Source of the DNA: Wuchereria bancrofti
Lineage: Eukaryota; Nematoda; Chromadorea; Rhabditida; Onchocercidae
Direction of reading: 5' to 3'
Length of the DNA: 64,000 nucleotides
Assembly: GCA_005281725.1 (NCBI GenBank)
Contig: SSBO01000009.1
Span: 12,104,250 to 12,168,249 of the forward strand
The stretch's first letter is position 1. The number at the start of each line of letters is the position of its first letter. Shown piece after piece: positions 1 to 14,100 of this stretch. Under the pieces are notes generated by a model. That model was given only the letters and a program-made list of their open reading frames with translations. It was not told the DNA's origin and did not search any database. Both the position numbers and the translations under genes were made by a program.

Positions 1-1850
1 TCCTATGAATTCGAAAACAGAAAGAGCTAAAAATGTAGATAATAAAAGTTACGGAGGAAAGAGATTTAAGATTTAACAGATGTAATGAAGACGGCATATC
101 AAGACCAGTTAACGAAAAAAGAGAAGAGAATCAAGCAGATGAAAGCAGTAAAGTCAATTCAATTTTGTTCATTGGGTGCAATACAAAAGAATGAATTGAT
201 AACAACGCGCTACAATATCCCTGCCGATAATAGTCCAAAAGAGTAACAAATTAGGTTAATCCTTCACATGGGAAATAATGTGAAGGAAGAAAACTGTTCT
301 TTCTTCTATACGGTTAAAAAAGAGCGGAAAAAGAAGTCAAACTCGCATGTCCGGAACTTAACTAAACTACATGAAATGTTTTGGAAATTTTGATAAACGC
401 TTAGTGGTTAGGGTGCAGACTAGCAAGGATAACTGCTGCTTTTTCCTAAAACCATAAAAATCAAGCACTGTCTGCTTATCTACGACGGCTGCGTGAACAC
501 TATACTTAAGATTACTTCATGCGGTTATGCCCACACATTACTTCATGTGACATGTCTTCCTATAATAGCACAAATATATGTCAAACAGACTCTACATTGT
601 TTTATCGAAAGTGGCTTCCAATACTAGCAATATTATTCCATGTAACGCTTTTTCTGCCGACGGTACGATTGTATATCAGATACAACCATACACTGATTTT
701 TCGAAAGGAATTAACTTTTGCCAGTAATCAAACTTTCCGGACATGATTTTTTTTAAATATGGCACACCAACTAGCGAGTATACTAAATGAATAAAGTATC
801 ATGGAACACGGATTTGTCATTTTAAAAAATAAATGCAGCAAACCTTTGAGTTTTCAGCTTGATCTACAGGTTTACGTTTGATTGGTGGAGCACGGTGATC
901 GGTTGTGGTTGCGGATGTGTTGTTATGCTGTGTGTATGCTTCGTGAAGTTGCTGCAACTAGCTAAAAGTTAATCCTACTGGAAATTTCACATAAAATACT
1001 TTTACCTGAACTGACTTGCTAGTTCATAATAATATAGTCTCATTGATCAAACTTGTCATTGTTTGGACACAAGCATTATTAAACAGTAAGAGAGTCATTT
1101 AACAGTAGCATATAAGGGTCGGGTGTTAATGCACTCATAAGCCATCACAGTTTTTTAACAATTGATCTATTAGTGCGGCTATCTGCCTAATGTTAAACAA
1201 TCAACGAGGTACCAATGTGGTTTTAGCTTATTAGCTTATATAGAAATAACCGAAGTATATCCTGAAGTTGCCACTTTCATATCGCATGTTTCCATGTTGG
1301 ATTTCCTGGAAACACCGCTCCTATGTTCCCAAGGCAAGTAACCTGCTGTTCGATATGGAACGAATACCGTGCAAAGAATGTCACATAAACTTCCTCTCTT
1401 CTCACACATTACAGAGAATTTGTAGATGGAGTTTCTCCACGACTTGACAGGACTTTTTCCAACATACTGATAACAGAATATGTGAAGCGTATGCGCGACA
1501 GACATACGACCGTCGGCTTTAATATTAAAGAGCAAAATGATGTCATATATTCAGATTAAAATGACAAAATCAAGTTTAATCGAACAATGTAAAGCGTGCA
1601 TCTAAATGAATCAAGCTCAGTGCTATGAACTGGTGAACCGAAACGTGAGCACAAAATACTGAAAACTGCCGAAACCGTCCAGTCATGCTTGGCGTGTCTG
1701 TATCTCTCAGAGTGTCAGCAATACACATTGAAACAAACATGCAATGAGACATCAATTCAAGCATCACCTATTTCCCAATGTTCTTCCAATGAGAGCCATG
1801 AACGTTATAAGGCATTTCAAGGTTTAGCTTCAATCCTCTTCTACCAAAGC
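1..1850. other. Window start, no supported gene
   Basis: This stretch is visibly less AT-rich than the spacers further in. It holds a few open frames of 60-100 codons on both strands, but none has convincing splice sites, a recognisable domain or a coding-like composition. If the minus-strand exon at 2069-2335 is real, this is where its first intron and later exons would lie, because a minus-strand gene runs toward position 1. I could not identify a second exon with confidence. Confidence 0.5.
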
Positions 1851-2068
1851 AATCAACAGAAAAAAAAATGTGAAAATTTTCGGAACAAAAGAAAGATACG
1901 GTGAAATAAAACAATACGACTACCACATTTAAAGAAATATGTTAAGTGTTGTAAAATTCCTTGATAAAACTGAACTGAAATCACCAATGTGGCATAGTCA
2001 ACCTGTATAAGCCAGTAGCATAGATCATTAAGTGAACACTTAGAAAAAACGGAAAATGATACACTCAC

Positions 2069-2335
2069 CGTGTGATTACTTGGTGTATTGGCCAAAGTTG
2101 GCATCAGTTGATGCTGCTGCTGTTGGTGATGCTGATTAAGCAGCTGTTGTAAGGGGGCAACAGAAGGTTGGCCCTCTGAATATTTACGCTTCCGGCGGCA
2201 ACCGTCTTGTGGGTCGGGCATACCAAGGAAAACTCCAACGTGAATGCCGTCAAAACTGCTTATCCCGTTGGAAGAGACTTGACTGCTTCTGTCACGGCGT
2301 GAGCGTACACGTTTTCCGCTGCAGCGTTGGAGCAC
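2069..2335 (-). CDS. Probable 5' coding exon of a Q/H-rich nuclear protein (partial)
   Basis: An open minus-strand frame ends at a strong GTGAGT donor just below 2069. The frame can start at 2335 or at an internal Met near 2221. From the internal Met the peptide begins MPDPQDG, followed by a basic RRKRK run that resembles a nuclear localisation signal. A Gln/His-rich stretch then follows (QQLLNQHHQQQQHQ). This composition is typical of the N-terminus of a transcription factor or co-regulator, but I do not recognise the family. The remaining exons would lie toward position 1 and beyond the window. The overlapping 215-codon plus-strand frame (2209-2856) is rich in Cys and His, is antisense to this exon and looks like a shadow. 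The choice of start is undecided. Confidence 0.4.
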
Positions 2336-2959
2336 AGGTTTCCCGTCACGGCGTAGGTGTAAACACTTCCCGTCGCCGGTTTGCGAGTATTACGCCACCA
2401 AGAACGTACATATACATAAGCACAAACGTATACATCGTGCTGATGATGTGTCACCACCACCACTGCCACCAACTACCGCCAATAACCACCCACACCAGTA
2501 AAGTTCACTTCTCCACCTGTCGTCGTCAGGTTAGTTTTACGGAAGCAAGTAACGTTCCGCCACCGTGCGTGTCAAACGTGTCGTCAAGTCAACAGACGTG
2601 GACGCTATACGTTAATAAAGCCTTAACTGGCCCTGTCAACCACGACAGACTCCTTCCGCACCTCGCGCTTTTGCTGCTTTATTGCCACTGCATATTGCCT
2701 ACCCACTTCTGCTCCCATCGTTGTCTAACCATTTTCATTTCTTTGCTCACGTACTTTTATAAAGTAACAAGTATACACTCTCTTCTCTTCCCGCCTTCTC
2801 ATTCAACCAACGGCGATACGCAGCTACGGACAACACACTATGAGCCGATACGCTGAATAATAATCCGTAATGCTATGGATCGATGTGGATGACACCATTA
2901 AAAGACACACCAAACGTTGACGAAAGTTGTCGATTATGGAGAGGAGCAGACGGAGGAAG

Positions 2960-3025
2960 AAAAGGAGAGAGTGTATATGTATGTGTGTGTGCGTGTATGT
3001 ATGCGTGTGTGTCTTTCTGCGTGAG
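2960..3025. repeat. Imperfect TG/CA microsatellite
   Basis: This is a GT-rich run with interruptions (TATGTATGTGTGTG-like). It lies upstream of the minus-strand exon at 2069-2335 and generates spurious Thr-His and Cys-Val open frames on both strands. Confidence 0.8.
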
Positions 3026-3129
3026 GGCCGGGTGTGCGTGGGCGTCTCGCTGGGCAACGTTTCTATATATTTTGTTTTGCGAGGGAGTGTGTAATCGTGT
3101 CAATTTCAGGTTTAGGTATTAGAAATGCC

Positions 3130-6100
3130 GGTAAATCGCACAATACTAATATTTGGAATTAATCGCAAAAGATGGAATGGAAGAAGTAAGTGGATTAATT
3201 GCTCGAAAAGAAAATAAAGGCCTTTCACTCCGTGAAGTTTCATCCTTCTTTCTTTTAGAGTAATATTAAAAAAAAAAAAAAGTCCGAATTTTAAATAACG
3301 AATGAAATGAAAATTTGAAGAAAATGGAAATGTATTAAATAATGCAACATGTGGAAACATTTATAAAATAAAAAAAACAAAGAAAATGAAAATGATCACA
3401 GACAGATTTTACCTTTCAGACACTGTTTGACCTTTGACACTCCTACCAATAATCCAACTGATATCTTCATCAAACGCTTTCATCATATGTTAAGGGAATT
3501 TTTGTATTTTGTTTTTATGTTAAAGAATTAAGAATGCTTTCCGGTCACGATTTCCTGATGAGCATACGTTATAAGTATAAAATGAATTGTATCATATGAA
3601 ATTAGAAAATAATAGAGAAGGTTAACAAATTCAAATAATTTAGTAAATGAAAAAGAATTCACATAGAATTATTATACAATATGTATTGATGTCAACAATG
3701 ATAACATCTGCATATACATTAATCGTCTCCATTAAAAGATTATATATCATTATGAGAAGCTTCCTGAACCAATTGATTTGTTGTTAATCCATGATTGATT
3801 GATTGGTTGATTGATTGACTGACTACAGATTACCTGTTGTTTGCCATAAAAATTAAAAGCCATTTATGTAATTTTCATTCTTTCATTTCTATGCAAATAT
3901 TTCAACAGTGATATTACTAAGTTTGTATCAAACGAGTCACCGATATTTACCGATTGCTTCTTTAATTTAGCTATATTTTGTTTGATTTTTCTATGCTTAA
4001 TCATGCTGCATTATTTTATTAGAGGCTTTCCTTTACTTTATTTGACTCTGTGTAGTTTAAAAGAATTTATTTTTCATTTACCAGTTAATACTTCTATTTG
4101 TACTGTATTTCATTCTTGACATCGTTCATGATTAATTTTATCAATGAAATATATTCATTATTATTTTTTGACAATAAAACTAACATCATATCATCTTTTC
4201 TATTTATTTCATATATGATATTATGTTCCAAAGTATTATTTGTTAGATCGAAGTAGTATGTAAATTATCATTTCAGAAGATTATTGCTTTGCTCCTATAT
4301 TCTAATAGAAAAAAAGGGAGGAAAATTAGTTTCATAAAGAATGTTAAGAAGTTTACATCCCTTTCGGTTTCTCTGTTTTTTTTTCTTGCAGCATAATTCA
4401 GCGAATAAAAAACTAAGTACGTTTAATGGGTTACGAAATTTTGACGAAGAAATGGCGATATTTCAGCAAATTGAAATCTTCTCTTGTCTGTTCTGAAATA
4501 TTAAATTGCAAAACTAATATAGTTTACCTGTAAATGAACTCTTTGCATTAATAAATTTTACAGATTCTTCGTCCAAGCGAAGAAAGAATACATAAGCAGG
4601 TAATTCTGACAAGAAATTTTCCATCATGAGAATAACAAGGACTTGAATTCTCAAAAAAAAATGAAAATTTGTGTCTTTTCTACAAATTTACGACAGTCGA
4701 TCACCTCACGAAGTGTTTAAAACTTTAACTGATCAGCAATCAAAATAAAGACTGTCCTGCAGAAATATCATCTCTGATCATTTGAAGCTATGGTAGTCTT
4801 CTTGCTTCTGCCATTTTATTGTTATATCAACATTAAATTAAGAATCTAAAACCCAAAAGTAATTCTCTTACAAGGAAACAGTCTTTTCAGTTCTAATTCT
4901 AAGCAAAACAAATGAATCATAATATGTAGTTTGATGATAATATCATATTACCATTGTTTATTGTTCTGATTAAATTATTTAAAGCATATTTTTTTTTATT
5001 TAGTATGTTTGAAACTATTTATATGTCTTTCTTTTTCATATTAAATGAAAAATAATAATCGTAATGTAACTGGACATGAATATTACTTCCAACATACATC
5101 ATTAATTACATCAATCGTTTTTTCCTCTTCAGTAAGGCGAGAATTGAATGATAAACTGATCTAATATGGCAACTTATTATTAAAAAAAGATGTCAAATTG
5201 GTACGAAATGCTTCACATACAACTGCTAATTTTTCTAAAAACAAGAATGAAATTTAAGAATTCAAGAAACTTAACAATTTTGATGATATCAACAGCTAAT
5301 CAATTACTGTGATGTAAATGATATTAGCTGTTAACCATTTAAATTAACTATTGTGCTATCAATAGTTAGGTGCATCTTGAGGAAATTTCCAAAATTGTTT
5401 TTTGTTTGAAACGCTAACAATGTTCATTGAACGACTATTATACATTCAATTATTAACACTTCAAGCATTACGAGAGTATTCCGGAAATGATACTGAAAAT
5501 AAAACCGTATAACTTATTCAAATTTTCAACATCTAATGTAAGACAAATAATGCCAAATTTTGGATATATCCAAAAATAAAATATTGGATAATATATGAGT
5601 ATTATTTAGAGATATAAAATTGTTTCCATATAACATTAATGATAGCTATCAGTAACACTTTTAAAACTTTTTTTGTGATTTTAAGATCAGATAAGATGGT
5701 TAACACCGATTATAATAATATCGGGAATGAATTAATTTTATTATTTTTATTATAACGAAAAAGTGTTTTCAAATTCCAATTAATCCGAAGATTAATATAT
5801 TGGAGTAAATGAAACAAAAGTATCTAATAATCATACCAAGCATTTAAAAAAATTTCAAAATTTTTGTTACAATTTAAATCAAATATTCTGATTAAATGCT
5901 TAGTTAGATTTAAATATGTCAAATTGTACATGCAAAAATTAACTTATTTTGTAAAAATTTATTAATATAAACTAATTAAATTACAGCAAATTTGTTACAA
6001 CAGAATTTACAGTCTATCATTTGCTATGTAAAAATGATGCATTAAACAATATAACTTTAACTTTTTACAACGGATTTTCGTAAATGCTTTTGAACTTCAA

Positions 6101-6902
6101 ACTAAAGAGAAAAAAATTTTCATCGATAGTTAATGGACACAAAAATTGCTGGTTTTTGTTTGCGTTTCGCATTTATCATTCCCAGAGATAGTATTTGCAG
6201 ACCAAAAGTCAGATTTTTAAGAAAAAAAAAAGTATCAGCATGAAATAAATAACATAAACATGAAACTTTTGAATTTGAAAACTGCTATTTATTGTTGGTA
6301 TTATGAATATGAAAAAGTTTCAATCTTAGGTTTTGCTCTTTTTTTTTCTAAAAATCAAAATTGTTATCATTTTGCACTTAAGCTTTATAACAATTAAAGA
6401 TATGAAAATAGATATAAGAAAAAATAAAATAAACAGTCGAAAAAAAAAAACCCCAAAAGGAAATGAATTGAATAGTTAGTGAAAGAGATTTTACTAATGA
6501 AAATTTACCATTGTCCATTTTCCAGTTCTTTTAGAATCACATTTATAATTGCGGTAACAATGAGAAGATTGCGTTAAAAAGTCTTCAAACGGTTAAAATT
6601 ACATTTCTAAACTTTTCTTTTCACTCCTCTATTCCTCTCTTGTCCTTCTCTGTGACCTCCGCTCCCTCGCTCATTCATTCTTTTTTTCTTTTTTTTTCTC
6701 GTTATCAAAAATGAGCAGATAGAAAAAAAGGAAAAGGAACGAACTAAAACCTGAAATTGAAAAAGGAAAAAAAAACAGGTATATGTGAGTTACGTGAAGT
6801 GATGGAACAAAAAATTATATTAAAAAAAAAAAAGAAAAAAAGAAAGAACGAATTGCTTAACTAAATGTAATTTATTTCCCAAATTTAAATAAATTGTGTG
6901 AT

Positions 6903-6945
<43 letters not shown>

Positions 6946-8150
6946 TTAAAAATAAATAAATAAAAGTAACTTAATCAAATGCAATCAAAGTAACTTCCGG
7001 TTCATTTATCAACTGACTTTAATTTATCTATCATACAGCATGATGAGATGATAAAATTTGAACTGATGAGAAAAATGATGCAGTACAGGTACAGTAGTTG
7101 TCAAGAATATTTAAGTGTTACGCAATGGAGTATTAATTAAAAGTGTAATGAATGATGATAAACGAACAAACTTTTTATACGTTTTGATTTGGTTGAGAAT
7201 TTGTTGCCGTTATATCAACAAATTTTGCATGAATTAGTTTGCATCTTCTTTGTGAATCTCTTTTCCACTGAAGGAAAAAAAAAACAAAGAAAAAAAAAGG
7301 TGTTGAAAATTTTTTGCTAGATATTAAAATACGCTATCATTGAAATTCTTTGTAAATTGCTTGAAATAGAGGCACTTTTCTCTGTTTATCGCCAATTTAT
7401 TTGCTCGAATACATTTCAATTATGCACTTTGATTTCAAAATTTTAGTCCATTCATTGAATTTGAAAATTTGCTCTGTTATTATTAAATTTACAAAAAAAG
7501 AAAAAAAAAGATAATTCATAAAAAGATTTCTTCCACTTGTCAAACATTTTCACATTTTCCTATGTGGATAACTATAAACTAAATTGCTTTACTTTTAAAA
7601 ATTCACTACTGATGTCTTAAATGGGTTATGAAGTATTAATTGTACATCTGTTATTTAAAATTTAATCAATTTCATTTTATTCTTTTGCTTTTCGCCATTT
7701 CCATTGATCAGCAGGTAATTACTTAGAACAAGGAAAAAAGCAGTAAATTCAATTCATAAAAAAAAATTTATTAAATATTCGAAAATTTTTTGCATAGATA
7801 CTTACTTGTTTGTTTATTTATTTATAATTAAATTTCCTATTTTAGCGTAATCGTATATTGCCTTGCTAATTTCTGCGAAATGTCATCCGTCAAATTAGGA
7901 GATTTTTCATGTCATCAATTTTTGTTCTCTTCACGCTAGAAATTTGTTTCGTCTTCATTTCATTATCGTAGAAAACGATGAGAGAATAACTGTCAAATAG
8001 TTCCGTTAACATAACTTATGCTTTTACGTGTCCGTCATATATAACTTATACTTCACCTAATTTTTAATCTATTAAATCGTAGCTTTTTTACATGATGAAT
8101 TCTTGCGAAGCATAAACAATTATTCAGCAATTTTTAAAGTGATTTTAATG
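3130..8150. other. AT-rich intergenic spacer
   Basis: About 5 kb with no supportable coding sequence on either strand. It contains A/T homopolymers, a GATT-rich run near 3788-3822 and a pure (AT)n array near 6906-6941. Two small imperfect inverted repeats lie near 5290-5365; one has 10-base arms around a loop of about 26 bases. It would include the promoter of the START-domain gene, but I see no recognisable promoter element. Confidence 0.7.
6906..6941. repeat. (AT)n microsatellite
   Basis: A pure AT dinucleotide array of about 18 units in the spacer upstream of the START-domain gene. Confidence 0.9.
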
Positions 8151-8154
8151 ATAA

Positions 8155-8170
8155 ATTTCTTTTACACAGG
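8155..8170 (+). other. Likely spliced-leader trans-splice acceptor for the START gene
   Basis: A pyrimidine-rich tract ending in ACACAG at 8169 lies 13 bases before the start codon at 8183, with no upstream coding exon. This is the usual arrangement for spliced-leader addition in nematodes. The assignment is inferred from position and consensus. Confidence 0.55.
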
Positions 8171-8182
8171 TGAAAAATTAAA

Positions 8183-9871
8183 ATGAATTCACTAATAACT
8201 TCAGTTACCAATCCCAATGTTATTCAATCAAATGTTGAAAAAGTTAGTATTTTTCCAATTATTTTTGAATAAAATATTATCATTTACAATTGCATTAAAG
8301 ATTTGATAAAATTAAATGATTGTGAAATAATTGTAAATTTTAAAAATGATTTTATCTTTAAAAAAAAAGAAAGAAAAAAAGACAATTAAAGTATGCGGAA
8401 GGAATGCGACATGCTAATGATGCATTACAAGATATGATGGATTTGGTCAATACGCCTGATTTCGAGAATCGTGAAGGATGGAAACAGAAAAGTGCTAATA
8501 AAAATGATATTGTTTTCTCAAAACATTATGAAATAGGAAAAGTTTTCACTATGAGGGTATATTTTCTCTTTTTTAATTTTTTTTATTTCTCATTTTAAGC
8601 ATAGAATTTTTTAGATTATTACATCACTATATAAGTGGTTTTTATTTTAAATTGACTTTTGCCTCTTTTTTTTTTTAAATAAAAAAGAAAAATGGAAGAA
8701 TTATACTAGGAAAAATCTTAAATTTCGCAATTTATTAAATGTTTTTAAAGATATTTCCAGCTTAACTTCATATTTGTAAAATGAAATTATTGTCAAATAA
8801 AAGTGTTAGCATTATTTATCTTCCTTTTTATTTTTATTTTGTTACAGACTATCTTCGATTTTCCACTACAGCCATCTTTCGCAGAACATTGGGAAAACTT
8901 TGCCGACATTGCGAAATATAATAAAAATATTTCAAGTGTTAAAATTATTGCTGAATTGGCATCCAATATGGATGTCGTTTATGTAAACATTTGAAATGTT
9001 TGAAACTGCAATTGAGTGTATTATGACCGAATTCGATCAGAAATTGCGTTAGATAATTGAAATGGAACGAACAAACCATTATCATAGGAAAATTCTCGTC
9101 TACATTAAAGAAAATAGTAGTGAGATAAATAATTAACAATTCTATTGGAATTTATAAAAGAAAGAAATTCGGAATTGTCACATTTTAAAAACTTGAACGA
9201 ATTGATGTCACTTCTTGCAAACTTCATGCAATTTCGTCTTTCTTGTTTAATAAATTTTTTGTTTCTAAATAGTAATGCTTCAGTATGCAATGAAAGATTT
9301 TGCAAAGATCAAAGGACGAGAGTTTCTGATGTGTCGTACATTTCGTAGCTCTGGTAATGAAATACTTGAAGCAGCACGAAGTTTTGATTTTCCGAATGCT
9401 GAGTGTAATCCTCAAAAAATTCGGTCAGTCATATTCTCTAGCTTCTTCTCTACAATTTGTGAGATCATTCTGATAAAAAGGAAGAAAGTTTAAATTAACT
9501 TAAAACTAATTCCTAAATTCAAATATAGCTTATTTATTTAAATCTATTTTAATCAATCTTAAATTATATATATTTTAGTTCAATTGTTAGAGTATTGTTT
9601 CCATCGATTTTTGTTAAGTAAGATTGTTTGTTTAGCTTTAGTATGCAATATACAAATCTATTTCAGAGGGCATGTAATACTTGCTGGTGGACGTTTTCGT
9701 GTTTGTCCTGAGGATTCGGCAAAAACCGTTGTGGATTACGTGATGTGTGTGGATTTTAAAGAAAAAAATATTCCGAAAATCATTATGGATGCTACAATGA
9801 GTACACTTATCATGCAAGATGCTGAATATACCAAGAAACAAATTGAAAAATTGAAACAGGAAGCAGCATGA
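8183..9871 (+). CDS. START-domain lipid-transfer protein (STRL-1-like)
   Basis: Five exons (8183-8242, 8392-8556, 8848-8982, 9284-9423, 9667-9871) join in frame to a protein of 234 aa. All four introns are GT-AG and the last two acceptors are TTCAG. After about 20 N-terminal residues the whole protein is one START domain, the hydrophobic-pocket fold that carries sterols or phospholipids between membranes. Diagnostic stretches are GREFLMCRTFRSSG in exon 4, and ILAGGRFRV, VDYVMCVDFK and the amphipathic C-terminal helix with IPKIIMDATM and QDAEY in exon 5. No signal peptide, MENTAL domain or transmembrane segment is visible, so a soluble cytosolic protein is likely. The closest family match I recall is the single-domain C. 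elegans protein STRL-1 (K02D3.2). The ligand cannot be read from sequence. The exon 4 start at 9284 was chosen because it restores the canonical VVYYAMKDF continuity. Confidence 0.88.
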
Positions 9872-11150
9872 CACAAACCCATTTACAATACAATATTATG
9901 CAATTTTATCCATTCATCTCTGTCAACATATTTGAATGTCATTAACATGTAATTTCAAAAGAAAAAAATTGCTTCCTATCAATAGTTATCAAAAGTATAC
10001 CACAGTATTTGGTGAGATCAAGAAATAATTTAAACAAATTTTACTCATTCTTATTTTATTGGAGATATACTTCGGCATAAAAAAATAATTTATGCTTAAT
10101 TCACAGCAACAGATGAGCTACATGTTCAATAACTCTAAAACCAACAGTATACAGTAAATGTACAAGATTTTTTTGTAGTGGAATTTTTAAAATTATTTTA
10201 TCAGTCACCACAGTTGAATTCATCCCGTAAATAATAAATTATTGATGAGGAAGAGATGACTGGAAGAAGAGAATAGATAATTAGGTAATATTAGAGATGC
10301 TGTCGTTAAATGTCTTTAATTGAAGAAAGTGTTTATTATTTATGCATAACAATATTAGAAAAAAGAATGAAATAACAACATTAAAAATGAATGGGAATGA
10401 AGAAGAAAATGATATAAAAGATATAGGAGTTTGATGAGGACATTGTTATGGATTTTACCATTAAAAGTGACTTGCTATTATCAAGAAAGATATGTGAGAT
10501 TATCAACGAGAAGACAAGAAATAAGAAACATAGCAGTAAGAAAAGTGGGTTTTCAAGGACAACATAATCAAGTTAAATACATCAAGAATTAAGTCTTCTT
10601 GTGTGTGTGTGTGTGTGTGCGAGTGAGTACATCTTCGTGCCACCACTACACATAGGTGTACGTGACGCACTTATGTATCTTCTACACTTCTACATATTAA
10701 ATTTTGATGATCTTCTAATTTAGACCATAATAAATCGTCGACTCAAAGTCTCTTAGCTGCTATGTAGCAGTAATTTTTCTGCTTCGAGAATATTTAACAA
10801 AAATTTCCAGTCACTTCCTGCTAAAATGTTGCTGAAGTGAAAAAAAAAAATATAAACTAAACGTTTTTTTTTTTTTTTTCACTGACGCTATGAGGGTAAG
10901 TACTTTCTGTAAACTAGTCCATTTCATAACAATTTATTAAAATCAAACAAGTTCTATCAAAGTAAAAAATACTGCAAATTATTACAAAATTAGCTTAATA
11001 CACAATTTAAGTTCAAAAAGGCAATTAATTTATATCTTCATATTTTAAAATTTTAAGTGAAAGTACTTGTCGGTATTATCAATTACTCAATTACCTTTGC
11101 GATGAATTTTCTACAGTAATACAGCTTAGGAAATGGAAATCGCAAATGGA
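9872..11150. other. 3' flanks of two convergent genes
   Basis: The START gene (+) and the chitin-binding gene (minus) end facing each other here. No further coding sequence is supported. The stretch holds a (GT)n run at 10600-10619 and A/T homopolymers near 10845-10880. An AATAAA at 10233-10238 is a possible but rather distant polyadenylation signal for the START gene. Confidence 0.6.
10600..10619. repeat. (GT)n microsatellite
   Basis: A run of about 9-10 pure GT units between the two convergent genes. Confidence 0.9.
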
Positions 11151-11152
11151 AG

Positions 11153-14100
11153 TTACATAGTAACTTTACAATAAGGTACCGCACTTGGAAGATCACATAC
11201 GCTGAGTGCGGGATTAAAAACAGTATGCTCTGGGCAAAAAAACTTTTCCAGTTTGCCCCATACACATCGATAAAATACGGAGCAATCTTTTTCGTCTGCC
11301 AAGTGGTCACCGTGGGATTTTTCTTCACAATTTGAATCCGCTGATAACGAACTATTACCTATGAAAAGAACCTGTTTTAGGCAAATTCCCACAATTTTTT
11401 AGAGGAAATGTGAAAAATATTTAAAAAAAATACTAGTTAGAATATTATGAATACAAATTACCTTTTTCAGAAGCAGTAGCACACTCTGGCACATTACTTT
11501 TATAATCACAGCCACCCGATATCTCGTTGAAAACAAGCCCATCATCACATGGCAAGTGTTCAAATATCTCCTCTCCGAAACACTAAAAAAGGTAGAGCAC
11601 TAGAATGTGTTATCTTTGCACATATGGGATTCACTGTATGAAACAGTGGAAATTTTGCCCAACAACTTGAATTACCTGTAAGATTCTTGCACAGTCTGTA
11701 GGATGCCGATAAAAGCCATCCGGTCGATGGATACAAAAATCGTCGGTGTTATTGAATTTTTTTATTCTATCGGTTAGTGTAACCGATCCCTGTTGGCATT
11801 CAGGATTCAGAGAACGTGCCACGCATACACCAGCTGTTGAAGAAAATGTCTCCAAATGTTTAAAACAACGTCTCCGAATTGGAACACCCTAAACGTACTA
11901 GAATCTTATCAAAAATGATACCTTCATTAAAGCTTATATGCTTAATACCAGCCTACCTTTTTGCATACGTAATATTCACTTAAACATGGACCAATTCCTT
12001 TCGAAATGCCATCTTTCACACCATCACACTTTTCTTTTGTTAATGACACTGATTCCGCAATAGCATCACCAACCATTCCACAAACTTCAGCTGGTACACA
12101 ACGTCCAACATCTTCGTCAAACAAATAGTCACTTATGCAGTATGACTAAAACGTAATAATACTTAATGGGTAAAAAGAGAAAGAAGAAAGCAAAATGATC
12201 AGGAAGAAATAAGCAGAAGAATAAAGAAGAAGATACCAACGGATAAAAAAACGAGGATGGAAAACGGAAAAAAGCAAAAAGATATTTCACTTCAGTTTTT
12301 TCCCTTTCTTTTCACTTTCAATATTGGCTGGATTGTAAATTGTCATTTGACAATACTTACTTTACGAGGACTTCCATTTCCATTTCGTGGGCAAGAAATA
12401 AAACCTGTCCGACAATGCCCGTATGCTGCAATTTGACCTCGTGAGATTTGGCAAAGCGCTTGTATCGTTTGATTTGAAGCATTAGATGTTCTCAAATCCA
12501 CAGTATGAATGGTTGAAATCAAATCTTTTTCCAAATGAGATGTTTCTAAAAGATCGTAATTTCAAGCATAACAATGAATCAAAGTTTGAAAATTTATTAA
12601 AATTTCAAAAAGAAAAGAAAAAAAAGACGAAAATCTTACCGTATGCTCTCTTTTTGAACGGAATTCCAGTTCTACCACCACAAGCGGCAACATTTTGTGC
12701 ATGATCACAACGATTAGTGTTGATATTATACACTAAACCTTCCTGACAAAAGAATAAATGTTCATTATTGTTGACGCAGAGGACAAACTTCCTTGAACAA
12801 CCTTTTGACATTATACCACTGAATCCATCTTCGCATTTCCATCGTTTGAATGCTTAAAAATTAAGGAATCAATCAATAATTATATTATTATAGCCAAAAG
12901 AAGATAATAGATAGAATGGTGAATGCATTTACGAATTGAATGATAAGATGGTTGAGCAGTGATAAAGCTTGATTCCAAGGACACTTTTCCAGCGATAGAG
13001 GACGATGTAGTGGAAGAGCTACTAATGAGATCAGTTCCTTTACAAGATGTAACATATTCTTTCTGATCGCAAAATCCTGTTTCGAGATTGAAAACTAATG
13101 CATTCTGGCATACGAATCCGGTTACATGATTAGCTGGAAAAACCATGAATATCATAGAAATTACGAAAATATAATAACTCATTAAACGGCTTATTTGTTA
13201 CAAAAACCTAACCAGAACAAACGAAAAAGAGCGGTGAGCACTGAGAAGCATACAATCCATTAGGAACATTTATGCAATCAAAACTGGAAACATCATATGA
13301 AACATTAGTCAAATTTACCAATGTATGGGGTAAATCATCTGAAACACCGTTTTATTACACAATCAAAAGGTTTTAAACTATTTTTAAATATGATTAACCT
13401 CTGTAACATTTTGCAGCGCCATTTTAAATTGAATTTCCTAAATCTTGAAATTGAGAAAACAAATACGAAATTTGTAAGGAACAAACTCAAATCTTGGTCA
13501 ATCCCACTTTGAGATAGGAATATAAATGTCTGCTGATCCTTTCTTTAACTACTGACTGATCCTCTTTTATCCTATTTCAAATTGATGACATTTTAAAAGC
13601 AAATTTTACCAAATCCTGTTAATGACGAGGAGGAACTGAATCTGTTAGTCACTGAAAGCATTTTTTGTCTACTATCCTGTTCATCACATTCTGAAGCATC
13701 TTCTATCCTGCTACATGAACTCGTTATCTGCAAGCTCATTTAACTTCTATTTCCGTTCAGTCCAATTTAAAGTAAAACACCCTAGCAGCACACAGAAAGG
13801 AAAATGAAAAAAACGGAAAATTTAATAATCTTTGCCTGATCGAAAACCAGACCGCCATCGCAGTTGAATACGTATGCAACATCGCCAGCACATATCACAA
13901 AAGATGGCGAACACCCCAGAGATATGGTACTGTTAACGGAACATGTAAAGTTTGGTAATGCAGAAGGTACTTCATGATTGGCATTTGCTAAAACTATTTT
14001 TATATCATCTACGTTTTCATGACTTGAATGATCTGAAGAATGCGTGAGGTTAAGAATGCGTATCATGCATCTTTGAATTTTATATACCTTCTACTTAATT

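Noticed and set aside
2209..2856. 215-codon plus-strand open frame, the longest in the window by unspliced length
   Set aside because: It is antisense to the minus-strand Q-rich exon. It is full of Cys/His/Ser low-complexity codons and shows no recognisable domain. Its length is explained by the locally lower AT content.
12880..13182. Apparent new signal peptide (MSYYIFVISMIFMVFPA) suggesting a second gene start inside the CBM14 region
   Set aside because: It is intron sequence. The acceptor at 13133 joins exon 13213-13338 in phase and completes CBM14 domain 22, so there is no need for a new start.
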